64,000 nt of DNA from Lycium barbarum (lineage: Eukaryota > Streptophyta > Magnoliopsida > Solanales > Solanaceae), in the NCBI RefSeq assembly GCF_019175385.1, contig NC_083345.1, positions 7,975,205 through 8,039,204 of the forward strand, written 5' to 3'. Below are positions 36,000 through 47,400 of the stretch, piece after piece (the first letter of the stretch is position 1; each line of letters opens with the position of its first letter). The position numbers were made by a program, and so were the translations under genes. The notes below the pieces were generated by a model. The model did no database searches and was not told the origin of the DNA. It saw only the letters and a list, made by a program, of their open reading frames with translations.

Positions 36000-36650
36000 A
36001 TAAATATAAGAACACCTATCATATTGCAGCCTATTCTTTTTAACATTCATCTCCTTTGCTCTACTTCTACACTTAGTCATGAAGTTCAGAGGCACTCGCT
36101 TACATTTTCTGCTCTTTGTACCCAATGGTCCGCATCATCTATATGATGCAAGTATTGTTTCTTTCTTCAATCTGTTTTGTAAGATCCCTGAAGATGCCAT
36201 CAGGGCAAGTGTTCTGCATTACCAACTAGCTACTGCCAATTGTCCAAGACATGAACATTTTTTTAACCTCATTATGCTGAAATATTTTGAAGAGAGAACC
36301 GTATAATTTCACTGTGTGATCGTAAGAAAGAGTTAATAGATAGGCCATGTCCCCACCTTTAAAGCCCGATATAACTTGTTCACAGAGAAGTAAAATGTTC
36401 ACCATATGATGGTTTTTGGTCGAAGAAAATCATGCTAAATTCACAAGACTTCTAATAGTTATCGACTAGGGTCACATGATCATAAACAACTAGCTAGGAG
36501 CAGGAGGAGACAATGTGCTGAGGCAATGTTTTCTAGCACTAGTTCTCATTTCAACCTTGAACATTGCTTGACATTAAGCAATGATTACGATAAATGATAG
36601 GCATGGCTTGTGGTTCTTTTGGATGCAGGGGGTATCTGCCTACATGTTCT
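36000..36650 (+). repeat. Dioxygenase 3'-flank repeat, copy 3
   Basis: Collinear with 2090-2700 downstream of the intact gene. It includes AGTGTTCTGCATTACCA, TTTTTTAACCTCATTATG and GAGGCAATGTTTTCT. Confidence 0.75.
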
Positions 36651-36839
36651 GCTGATTTACACAAGAAATTTCAGCATCCATTTATATATCTTGATTACTA
36701 ATTAGCTCTCCTAATATCTTCAAATGTATAGTCTTGGTGACCGCCTGTAATGAGCCATGTGATGGATTCCCCTACAAATGCCAAAATAAGGCCTGTGATT
36801 TCAAACTACATCAAATTTGTGCTTCAATTCAAAGTGCAG

Positions 36840-38037
36840 TGATAACGTCCAAATCCACTCCTTAAAGAGAAAGTGTACACGATCGTCGCAATATAATTTA
36901 CCCAACTATGAGTCGGGGTCGAATCCACAGGGAACAATATAAAGACCCGATTTAAACAAGTAAGGAATTATCACCAACTAAGCTAAGCCAAACACTTTTT
37001 CAATACTTGATTTTTGATTTAAAAACTAACAAACAAAACTAACCTAGAAAACAAGTAAAATGATCAATGGCCACAAGCATGGATACAAAGGAGATTACTC
37101 TCAAGTAACGATTCAATGTATTTCACGATTTTATAACTATGAGTGAGTTTATGCTAATTAGATAATGATCTCTAGAATCTCATCAAAAGTCTTTCGATCA
37201 AATCAATGAATTTCACTCTAAGCTTTCTCAAGCCTTAGAGTGTGATATTAAGCACAATAAATATAATCTCAAGTAACTTTCTTAGCTTTAGCTCAAGTTA
37301 TTAGATAGGTTTTAAAGCCCCAAATTCTTGTTAATTAATCTTTTTCAACCTCAATCTGCCTCTCTCGAGATCAAATCGAAGTAAATGTGGGGGGGGGGGG
37401 GGGGGTGTCTTAGGGTTAGCAAATCCCTTAAGAAACATTAAGAACAAGATTAATTAAAACAACAAAGACCCACTTTAATAGAAATAAAAATCATTCAATA
37501 CATAAGCATAACAAAAGATTTCATCCAACTTTGCAAATGAATATTTTCATAAACAAGATTAAAGTGATGAAATATAATTTTACACACTTAGATATATAAT
37601 ACAAAGCAAGGAATTGAAGAAATGAGTAAAGTATTAAGAAATTTCTTATCAAGATCTTTAAATCTTCAATCCCCAAGTGTGGATGCAAAACCCTAGCTCT
37701 CCAAGCTTGTAAATATGGCCAAAGATGAAAATAATATGCCCCAAGTCTCTATTTTGTAGCTCCCCAACTTTTTCAAGTCAAAATATGACAAAATAAACCC
37801 CCAAAGTTTCAATTTTGCAAATATGGCCCCTTTTTGCAGTTTTAGCCACTTTTTCACTTTCTTCAATTTGGTCTCTTTTTGACTTGTTTTTTTACTTGGT
37901 TTCTTCCAAAGCTCTTCTCAATCATATAAACCTATAAAATGGAAGTAAACAATATTAAATGCACTATTTTTTCAATCAAAATATAGCAACAATCTAAGAT
38001 TAAAGCAGAAATAAGTTGGTAAAATACCAACTTATCA
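36840..38037 (-). mobile_element. Solo LTR of the Athila-like family
   Basis: 1198 bp, beginning TGATAACG and ending TTATCA, flanked by identical TGCAG (36835-36839 and 38038-38042). Its first 125 bases, read on the minus strand, match the LTR remnant at 44185-44430 that abuts the Athila-like gag (shared words CGACCCCGACTCATAGTTGG, GTGTACACTTTCTCTTT and GGACGTTATCA). A run of about 18 G's lies at 37390. With an intact target duplication and no internal domain, it is a recombination product of a full element. Confidence 0.9.
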
Positions 38038-38145
38038 TGCAGTTATTCTTAACAAAGTGTTTTCTTGAACTGCCTTACAACTTAAAGCTTATATTTAACT
38101 CTGCTCTAGTTTTTTTTTTATATATATATATATATATATATAATG

Positions 38146-38350
38146 TTGTGCGAAAAGGGAGCTTTGCAGCAACTCAAGTCTCCCTGTAACCTAAAGGTCA
38201 CGGCCTCACAGGTGCGAGTCGGGTAATCAACTAATGATGTTTGTGGTCAGGGTAGACTGCCTACATCAAAACATCCTTGGGATGCGACCCTTCCCTAAAC
38301 TTTGTGTCACACGCTATTGCTTTGTGCACCGAGCAACCTTTTTTCTTCTT
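38146..38350 (+). mobile_element. tRNA-derived SINE (SolS-like)
   Basis: GTCTCCCTGTAACCTAAAGG, TCACGGCCTCACAGGTGCGA and a tail of ACCCTTCCCTAAACTTTGTG then GTGCACCGAGCAACC and a T/CTT run match the layout of Solanaceae SINEs with a degenerate Pol III B box. The family assignment is from memory of the family. Confidence 0.65.
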
Positions 38351-39044
38351 CTTTTTTAATAAAGAAGCTTTGCTTAGTTGTATTTCTTGAGCATTTGTTT
38401 TTCTAAATCTTGGACAAACGCATGAAATGAAATAAGTGATGTGCAGTCTAATTTATCTAGCCGCATCAAAAGAAAAAGAGAAATCACAATTATATTCAGT
38501 GGACTAATTTAGGAGCAAGAGGAAAAAAACTAAAAGGGAAAATTTTCAATCCGATGTTTGTACCGGACTAATAAATGCAAGATATACAGGTTGTTTTATA
38601 CAACTTTTATCCCCTTAACAATTGTAGTTGAGTAGATAAAAATTAAGAAAATTTCAAACATTAGAATAGAGCATTTTAAAATTTAGAAAAGTTTCATGAC
38701 CAAAAAAAAAGCAAAAAAAAATAAAAAAAATGAATTTATAGCATACAACAACAACCGTGTCTCAGGCTCACACAACTTAGGATCGGCGATGTTAAATCAT
38801 ATAATTTTTTTTAATATTACTCAAAAAGTTTTCAAATTTTTTATATCATATCTTAGAGTTACATTAATTACACTTGGAGCAAGATTTTATGCAAATAATT
38901 TTTTTTTTCCAGGGAAGATAGAATATTTAAATTTATTAAGTTAGACAATGATTCCTTTGTTTAGGATTTCATTATTCATGGAACTAGTATACGTACCCGT
39001 GCGATCCGCGGATCATTTTAAAGAAAAAAGAGCGGAGAGAGATA
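38351..39044. other. Spacer with a small SINE-like fragment
   Basis: About 38744-38790 (ACAACAACAACCGTGTCTCA...) resembles another common Solanaceae interspersed repeat. Nothing else was recognised. Confidence 0.4.
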
Positions 39045-39052
39045 GTAGAAAC

Positions 39053-39228
39053 CAGGGGCGAATCCACACCATTGCGTGTGGGTTCGCGGGAACCTACAAC
39101 TTTTATCCGAACCTTGTATTTATAATGTGAAACCCTTCAAATATATAAGGAATTTGAGCTGAGAACCCAGTAACAACAGATACTGCTAGCTGGGAACCCA
39201 TAAGCTTCAAATTCTGGATCCACCTCTG
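39053..39228. mobile_element. hAT-type MITE with perfect 8-bp TSD
   Basis: 176 bp. Ends are CAGGGGCGAATCCA and, reverse-complemented, CAGAGGTGGATCCA. Flanking GTAGAAAC is present on both sides (39045-39052 and 39229-39236). Its termini resemble those of the element at 6396 (CAGnGGCGGA), so the two are related. Confidence 0.88.
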
Positions 39229-39423
39229 GTAGAAACAGATGTATATATGCACCATGTGTGACATATTGCAGATTTTATATTCTCATCTTTTTGGATTGGT
39301 CTTATTACATATATTTTTTTATGGTATATGTAGCTGTTACTGCTTCATTACTGACCATTTCTTCAAATAGTATAGAGATCATATGTCTCTCTAATGAGGT
39401 AAAACAAATGTTAATGGCTGCAG

Positions 39424-39660
39424 AAATTGTTTGATTATTATGGACCATCTAAAGCTATTATTGATGGAGCAAATGTTGTCCTTTACGGGCAAAAATAAAA
39501 TAAAAATACAGTAAGTATCGGTTGCCTTGTTAATGAAATATGATATCTTCATGACAGCCTTGTATCTTTATAAATTCAGCTTTTTTGCTTTCTCTCATTG
39601 ATAATTTGCATTCAGGTCAATGCTGTTGTGGACCTTTTTCTCCAAAAAATATATTGTTAA
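39424..39660 (+). pseudogene. Fragment of a PRORP-like (protein-only RNase P) gene
   Basis: After a CAG acceptor at 39421-39423, 24 codons read K-L-F-D-Y-Y-G-P-S-K-A-I-I-D-G-A-N-V, then V-L-Y-G. The G-P-x-x-A-x-x-D-G-A-N pattern is the start of the NYN metallonuclease domain of PRORP, which matures tRNA 5' ends. A further CAG acceptor at 39615 is followed by V-N-A-V-V-D-L-F-L, which could be the next exon. There are no other PRORP parts, and the first piece meets a stop at 39496. The match is by eye only. Confidence 0.45.
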
Positions 39661-40149
39661 TCCTGCTCATTTCTATCCCTCAAATCCAACAAATGTATTC
39701 TTGAAGACACTAAATTTGTAATTTTTTATGTGCATTCCCAATTCAGTCTAGATACCTGTAAATTCAATTATTAGATAACCATTTTATAAGTTTTCTGGAC
39801 AATAATCTTGCAAATTGGTTTGCTAATATCCAATTCAACAAAGACTATTGTCAATTTGATGACCCCCGTATTATTTTTAGACCAACATGTTTCTTCACTT
39901 CCATTCATCCAACATCCTCAGTTTCAAGGTGACAACATGCTAGCCGTTTAATAGAAATAAGGCATAATAGACTTCAAAATATCAATCGAAACACTAGTTT
40001 AATGAAGCATAAATTAGAGTATATCTAAAACATTGATCCCTATCAGAAACTTGGATATTATAGAGTACCATATTGTTTATAACCAAAAGAAATTTCCTAG
40101 GAACAAAATATAAAGAAAACCATAAACATGACTAAATAATGATTCTACA

Positions 40150-40335
40150 AGACCTGCACATACAATAACTTATGCAATTTTCTTCTTCTTCTTCAATACT
40201 CTCTTGATCTTCTTTCCGGCTAGTAGTGCATTTGGGTCATCATCACTACTGTTCTAGTATCTTATATATTTATCTTGGTAGGAGTATTTGCAACAGATAT
40301 ATCAGTGTTATCAGTGGAATCCTGCAAAATAACAA
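40150..40335 (-). pseudogene. Possible 3'-terminal exons of an unknown minus-strand gene
   Basis: The minus strand from about 40328 has a CAG acceptor, then D-S-T-D-N-T-D-I-S-V-A-N-T-P-T-K. After a second possible acceptor (AACAG at about 40255) it continues S-D-D-D-P-N-A-L-L-A-G-K-K-I-K-R-V-L and a poly-Lys tail to a stop at about 40180. The composition is typical of a basic nuclear/nucleolar protein tail, but I do not recognise the family and no upstream exons are visible. Confidence 0.3.
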
Positions 40336-40473
40336 TGCAAAGGTTAATAGAATCATCTTTACTCCATACCTATCGGTCCTCATTTTCTTCATTAAGATAC
40401 GTTCAGGCTTATAATATTTATAAAATTTTAAGGATATTTTAATTATTTAATAAAAGAACAACTTATTAGAATT

Positions 40474-40899
40474 TGTTTTACCAAACACATCAATTTACTA
40501 ACATGTTAGTATCTGCACAATTGCCTGAGAAAGTATTTTGAAGTACAATAATAGAAGATAAGTCCGAACTCAATTTCAACATTTCTATCAAAACTTGTGA
40601 TTGCTTAATTATAATTATAATATCAATTGTTACACTTAAAACTTACCAGTTATTGCCAAAAGGGCTTTAAAGGCTTGAATGGTTATAAAAGTCTTCCAAA
40701 CTGTAAAATTACGATTTTTTTTTTATCAATAGACAACAATCCATTTTGCTTCTATAGAGAGATTGATTTCTTTATATGTGTATATTTCAAATAGCATAAA
40801 GAAGAATAATATTTCAACAGGAAAACTTCGATTATTGAAGTTACTACTATATAAATAACTTAAATACATCACGTAATGATCTTAGAAGAACAATCTACA
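40474..40899 (+). repeat. 430-bp direct repeat, copy 1
   Basis: Matches 41511-41941 almost throughout, from TTTGTTTTACCAAACACATC to GAACAATCTACATAGG. It is noncoding. Confidence 0.9.
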
Positions 40900-41510
40900 T
40901 AGGTTACCAAGGATATCGTATGATTGTAAGTACATCTATTTTCTTGGTGCCAAAATTTACTCGTGGAGCTGAGCATACTGTACAACATTTTCAAATTAAA
41001 TAAGAAATTAAACTGAAAATATAGAAGTCTAACAAAGATAAAGTAAGAGATTCCTTTAGAGCAAGTTAATCTTTAGGGATGCCTAAGTAAACCATATTCT
41101 GATCAAGAGCTTGCATATTATTATTTTTTCCTTTTAAGTGAGTTGTATTAAGATTTCTTATTATACGATTTGACTCCTCCTTTTTTGATACTCATGGAAG
41201 GAGGAAATGACATTTCTAAAAAAAAAAAAAAAGGAACAGAAGGAATGTTAGCCAACTTCAATTCGAAATCCAAATTCTCTTACATATATTTGAAAAGTAA
41301 AATATTAACATACATAGTCATCATTAAATACAACACAATCAAAGTACTAAATTTGATTCAAAATACATGCATATGATTCATGTAGAATATAGTATTAAAA
41401 TAAAACATAATCTAACCGTTAAGAATAAAAATTTATCATAGTATCTCTGACTACCTTCGAATGCAACAATCTCTAGAAAGACCGACAAATGCTGCAAAAT
41501 TTAGTAGTAT

Positions 41511-41941
41511 TTGTTTTACCAAACACATCAATTTACTAACATGTTACTAGCCGCACAATTGCCTGAGAAAGTATTTGAAGTACAATAATAGAAGATAAGT
41601 TCAACTCAATTTCAACATTTGTATCCAAACATGTGATTGCTTATTTATAATTATAATATCAATTGTTACACTTAAATATTACCAGTTATTGCCAAAAGGG
41701 CTTTAAAGACTTGATTGGTTATAAAAAGTCTTTCAAATCGTAAAATTACAATTTTTTTTTATCAATAGACAACAATCCATTTTGCTACTATAAAGAGATT
41801 GATTTCTTTATATGCGTATATTTCAAATAGTATACAGAAGAAAATAAAATTTTAACGGAAAGGCTTCGATTATTGAAGTTACTACTATATAAATAACTTA
41901 AATTCCTGATGTAATAATCTTAGAAGAACAATCTACATAGG
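41511..41941 (+). repeat. 430-bp direct repeat, copy 2
   Basis: Offset 1037 bp from copy 1, with scattered substitutions and small indels. The repeats begin TG and could be trimmed to end CA, but no flanking target duplication, primer site or coding region links them, so I do not call them LTRs. Confidence 0.9.
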
Positions 41942-42639
41942 CATTTAAGCAAAATAGGTTTCAAAAAAAGTAATTTGCAATATATAGATGTATATGTTTC
42001 CTTAAAAACTTAGATATTTTAAAAACTTGTGATCAAGGACAACAAATACTTTTAACTGTAAAACATCAGTTGTAATTAATTTTAAATTAAAAAAACTAAT
42101 GAAAACATGGGGTTACTCTTGGAAATGTTCTTTCTTTTTGAAAAATGTAAACAAAATTTACGTAATAAAGGTCTAAAATGTGATTCATGAAAAATATTTG
42201 CAAAATTCATTTCAAAATAATGTTTCCATGTACCTAGTTAAAGTTTATTATATTTTGAAAGTGATTGTGTCTTGATAATGATAAACTTTAACTATGAAAA
42301 ATAATTATAAGTAATTCCAAATTCAAAAACTTAAACTGCTTAGGATAGTGGTTTGGATAAATACAAATTTAATAAAATAAAAAAAGGAGACAAAAACTTG
42401 TATTTTACTTGCTGCGAAGAAGAAGCCCAAAAAATGGTTTAGTATTCTTATATTTTTCTGAAAATAAAATTTACTACAAAAAGAAAATCCAAAAAACATC
42501 TTTTAATTTTTTTTCAACTTTTAAATTTTTTAACCTTGCGTACATGTGTGTGTTTGTGAGTTAGTGGGGGAAATGGGGTAAGTGACGCGCACTTGGGGTT
42601 AGTTTTCAAATCAAATTCAAATAATTTTTGTTGTAATTT
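41942..42639. other. Spacer, no gene recognised
   Basis: AT-rich. No supported feature. Confidence 0.45.
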
Positions 42640-42904
42640 GAGGTGGCAAAATGGGTAAAAAATATGGTTATCTGCCCGACCCAACCCATTTTAAATCGGT
42701 TGGATACCCAACTCATTTAAAATGGGTTCAATATGAGTCAACCCATATTATCCACTTAAAATATGAGTAAATTAATGGGTAAAATGGATAAAACCCACAA
42801 CATATAGAGTGTGTTTGGTATGGAGGAATTGTTTTCCAATTTTCCCATGTTTGGTTGGTCAAAATGTTTTGGAAAATATTTTCTCTAGAAAAAGAAGTTC
42901 CGTA

Positions 42905-43190
42905 ACCACCCCCTCCAACACCTCCCCCCACCCCACCACGTAACCACCCCTACACCCTCACCCCACTACTTAACCACCCCCTCCTACCCCCACCCCCACC
43001 AACCCCACTACCCCCATCCCTGTAACCACTTACCCCACCCCCTACCCCTATAACCACCTACCCTACCCCCACCCCTATAACCACCTACCCCACTCCCTAC
43101 CCCTATCACTACCTACACCACCCCTACCCTTATTACTACCTGCCCCGCAACCCCTACCTCTCACCTCCCTACCACCACCCCCTATCTCTC
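42905..43190. repeat. C-rich, strand-asymmetric low-complexity array
   Basis: About 285 bp with almost no G on the + strand, built from variants of CCCCTATAACCACCTA. Confidence 0.9.
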
Positions 43191-43199
43191 AACTTTGCA

Positions 43200-43830
43200 A
43201 AACTAGGCATTTTGTGAAAATAGTAACTTTCAAAAATAGCAACTTTACAAAAGTAATCACATTACAAAAGTAGCCGCTTTTTCAAAATATTACTTGCAAA
43301 AAGTAGCTACTTTTCATAAATAGTCGTTTTGCAAAAGTAGTCACTTAAGAAAATAGTCACTTTTAGATAATAACCACTTTGTGAAAGTAGATACTTTTTA
43401 AAAATAGTCACTTTTTGAAAGTAGTCAATTTTCATAAATAGTCATTTTGTGAAAGTAGTTACTTTGTAGTTACTTTAAAAACTAACTACTTTGCAAAAGT
43501 AGCCATTTTTTAAAATAGCTTCTTTGTGAAAGTATTAAAATAACCATTTTTGCAATGTGCCATTTCTAAGATAGTGGTCACTTTTGTAAAGTAACCATTT
43601 TTTTTAAAGTGACACAAAAATGGCTACTTTTGTAAAGTGGCCATTTTTTTGAAAAATGACAAAAAAGTTGCTATTTTTGCAAATTGGCATTTTCGGTCAT
43701 TTTGCAAGAAATATATTTTTGCAAAAATAACCATTTTTATGTCACTTTTCAAAAATGGTCCATTTACAAAAATAGTCATTTTTTGTGTCACTTTTAAAAA
43801 ATGGCTAGTTTACAAACATAGTCACTTTTT
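43200..43830. repeat. Degenerate short tandem array (AGTnnCTTT / AAAAGTAG)
   Basis: Dozens of imperfect units of about 15-30 bp, alternating TAGTCACTTTT and GCAAAAGTAGC forms. These are partly self-complementary and give many small hairpins. Confidence 0.85.
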
Positions 43831-44184
43831 GGGGTTGTCTTCAAAGTACAAAGTAGTCATATATGAAATAGACACTTTGAGAGGTCGAGTCATTGAAAAG
43901 TTTTGAAGTTTTATTCTTCCCACAAATGTTGAGGCGCAACTATGTACTAAGGATTGGATTTGTGGACAAAATGGTAATTTAATCTTCTCCATATTGGCTA
44001 CATGAAGCCAACATCTTTGAAGTAGCTTTGGATAATATGGATAAGATGGATATCCATATTATCTGTCGGGTAACCCATTTTTAACCGTGTTAAATATGGG
44101 CGGGTCGGGTAGTTGATCCATTTTTTATCAACCCATTTTCGACCCGGCCCATATCCGACTCGACCCGCCCGTTTGCCACCCCTA

Positions 44185-44430
44185 CTTGTGGCCATTGATT
44201 ATTTTACTCGCTTTCTAGGTTAGTTTACATTTCCGCATTAGTTATAATTTTCTCAAAAAACCAAAATATTATCTATCGTTTGACTTTAGCTTAGTTGGTG
44301 AAAGTTCCTTACTTTCTTAATCGCCTAGCATATTGTTCCCTGTGGGATCGACCCCGACTCATAGTTGGGTAAATATATTGCATACGACAGTGTACACTTT
44401 CTCTTTGAGGAGTGTATTTGGACGTTATCA
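44185..44430 (+). repeat. Athila-like LTR, 3' piece
   Basis: Matches the minus-strand end of the solo LTR at 36840-38037 and ends GGACGTTATCA. The expected primer-binding site and the N-terminal half of gag are missing after it, so an internal deletion joins the LTR directly to mid-gag. Confidence 0.85.
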
Positions 44431-47400
44431 AGGGGGCAAGCATCAAATTCCCAACAGTGGAGAGACAATTCAGCTGGCAACTTTGCTAGTAATGCGCTTA
44501 ATGATTCTGCGGAGTTGAAAAGTATGATGCAGAAAATGCTAATGAATCAGGACAGAACTGAGAGCACAATAAAGGGAATGTCTCAGGTTCAACTATCTCA
44601 TTCAGCTTCCATTCAGAAGCTTGAATCGCAATTCAGAGATCTTTCCAGAGAAGTGCACACTCCTCAACGTGGACAACTACCAAGTGATACAGTTCCAAAT
44701 CCAAAAGGTAGTGGGGTAAACTCTGTGGAGCATGTAGCTGCTATTAGCACCAGAAGTGGAAAAATACTTCAAGGTACTGATAAAAAGGTGGTTGATCTCG
44801 AGCCAATTGTTGAAGAAGAGGCACAACCTGATGTATCTGATGATATTGTGGAGGAAGAAACAGAGGAGGAAGTCCCTATTATAGCTGAAAAGGAGCAGAA
44901 TCTTGATAATCTCAAGGCACAAGGAGAAAAACAGGAAAAGGGGAAGGCAAAACTTTCTGGCGCTCTACGCCCTTTGAGCCAATTGTTCAAATCTTCACCG
45001 CCTTTTCCTCAAAGGCTAGTGAGGAAAACAGAAGATGACAAGTGCTTGCGATTTTATGATTAACTCAAGCAGTTGACGATGAACATTCCTTTCATGGACG
45101 CTGTCCAAGAAATGCCTGGGTTTGCTAAGTATTTGAAGGATCTCTTAACAAAGAAGAAGAAGCCATTGAAACACGACACTGTGGGTATCACTCATCGCGT
45201 TAGTGCTATTCTTTCAAAGACCACAGTGCAAAAAAGGGAAGATCCTGGAGCATTTACCATTCCATGCACCATAGGGCAGCAGGATTTTGCCATGGCTTTG
45301 GGTGATAACAGGGCTAGCATAAATCTTATACCCCTTGAGATTTTTAAGAGATCAGGATTAGGGATGCCAAGGCCAACTACCATAAGGTTGCAGATGGCTA
45401 ACAGATCGATAAAAAGGCCAGTGGGGGCAGTTGATGATGTTCTTGTTCAAATCGGGGAATTCCTACTGCCGGTAGATTTCGTGATTCTTGACTGTGCTAT
45501 TGATCAAGAAATTACCATTATTCTGGGGAGACCTTTCTTTGCGACAGGGAGGGCTCTTATGGATTCCGAGAAGAATGAGATCAAGTTTCAGGTGAACGAT
45601 GAGGAGGTGACTTTTCACGCCAGCAAAGGCATGAAATTACCTAGTCTTTATCAAAGTATTTCAGTCATTAATTCTGTTGATGTGGTGGATGAAGCGGTAG
45701 AATTCAAAATGGAGGAAGAATGCTTGGGTGAAGCATTATCGGCCATCTTGGTGAATTTTGATGCAAAAGAAATGGAGGGATATATTGAGACAGTGAATTC
45801 ACTCACCGGTCTGGGGTCTTACTCTTATGAGACCAAGAAGTTATCTCTTGATTTAGAGAAACGAACAACTCCTCCAGCAAAACCATCAATTATTGAGCCA
45901 CCGAAGTTGGAACTCAAGCAACTTCCTTCCCATCTTAAATATGTGTTTCTTGGAGCAAATGCCACCCTCTCAGTTATTGTGTCATCACTTCTGAATGAGG
46001 GCCAAACTCAAAGACTCATCGCAGTCTTGAAGAAACATTTAAGAGCTTTGGGTTGGACTATTACAGACATTCGGGGGATTCCCTCCGGAATTTGTGAGCA
46101 CCGAATTCAGTTAGAGGAGGAAAGTTCACCAAGTGTTGAGCATCAGAGAAGATTAAATTCACCGATGTTAGAGGTGGTAAAGAAAGAGATTATTAAGTGG
46201 CTAGATGCTGGGGTGGTTTACCCGATTGCCAACAGTCCATGGGTAAGTCCAGTCCAGTGTGTGCCAAAGAAAGGGGGCATCACTGTTGTCCCTAACTCTA
46301 AAAATGAGTTGATTCCGACAAGAACTGTCACCGGTTGAAGAGTGTGTATGGACTACCGGAAGCTGAACACTGCATCTTGTAAGGATCACTTCCCTATGCC
46401 TTTTATTGATCAAATGCTTGATCGGCTAGCTGGAAGGTCTTATTATTGTTTCTTGGATGGGTACTCAGGGTACAACCAAATCAACATTGCATTGGAAGAC
46501 CAAGAAAAGACTACTTTCACTTGTCCCTATGGGACATTCGCTTTTAGTCGGATGCCATTTGGTCTTTGCAATGCCCCAGCTACTTTCCAACTATGCATGA
46601 TGTCGATATTCTCTGACATGGTTGAACACTTTCTTGAAGTCTTTATGGATGACTTCTCTGTGGTAGGAGATTCATTCGCTGAATGTTTAGACCATCTTGA
46701 TCAGTTGCTGCAAAGGTGTGAGGAGACAAACCTCGTTCTCAACTGGGAAAAGTGTCATTTCATGGTAAAGGAGGGAATTGTCCTTGGCCATAAGATTTCC
46801 GAAAGAGGGATTGAGGTTGACTAAGCCAAAATCGATGTGATTTAAAAACTCCCTCCACCCATCTAGGTAAAAAGGGTTCAGAGTTTCCTGGGGCACGCCG
46901 GATTCTATAGAAGATTTATCAAAGACTTCTCCAAAATTGCAAATCCAATGTGCAAACTCTTAGAAAAGGAGTCGAAATTCAATTTTGATGAGAAGTTCAT
47001 AAAGGCTTTCGACGAGTTGAAGTTAAAATTAACCTCAGCCCCTATTGTTGTGTCCCCGGATTGGTCGTTGCCCTTTGAATTAATGTGTGATGCCAGTGGT
47101 CTTGCAATTCGCGCTGTGCTTGGTCAGCGGCTCAACAAAATATTGCACCCAATTTATTATGCCAGCAAAACGCTAAATGGAGCTCAACTGAACTATACCG
47201 TAACGGAGCAGGAACTACTTGCTATTGTTTATGCTTTTGAAAAGTTCCGGGCTTATTTATTGGGTGCCAAGGTAGTGGTTCACACTGACCATGCTGCCCT
47301 GAGGTACTTAGTGGCTAAAAAGAATGCTAAGCCTCGGTTGATGAGATGGGTGTTGTTGCTACAAGAATTTGACTTCGAAGTCAAAGACCAAAAAGGGTCA

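Larger units (their letters stand above)
42640..44184. mobile_element. Inverted-repeat element carrying degenerate C-rich and AGTAGTCACTTT arrays
   Basis: The left end AGGTGGCAAAATGGGTAAA and the right end, reverse-complemented GTAGGGGTGGCAAACGGGC, face each other. They are followed by similar CGACCCAACCCATTTT and ACCCATATTATCC stretches, so the ends form imperfect long inverted repeats. Between them lie a C-rich array (about 42905-43190; units like ACCCCTATAACCACCTACCC) and a degenerate array of AAAAGTAGTCACTTTT-like units (about 43200-43830). No transposase was seen. The right end abuts, and probably truncated, the Athila-like LTR. Target duplication not found. Confidence 0.6.

Noticed and set aside
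37390..37407. Run of about 18 G's as a functional element
   Set aside because: Homopolymer inside a solo LTR; likely slippage or a sequencing artefact.
40477..41938. Small LTR retrotransposon formed by the 430-bp direct repeats
   Set aside because: No target duplication, primer site or polypurine tract could be found, so left as a direct repeat.
43200..43830. CRISPR-like regular array
   Set aside because: Units are degenerate, of variable length and without distinct spacers, and this is plant DNA.
44333..44518. 61-codon frame overlapping the LTR/gag junction
   Set aside because: Shadow frame; the gag-pol frame in the other register carries the domain sequence.
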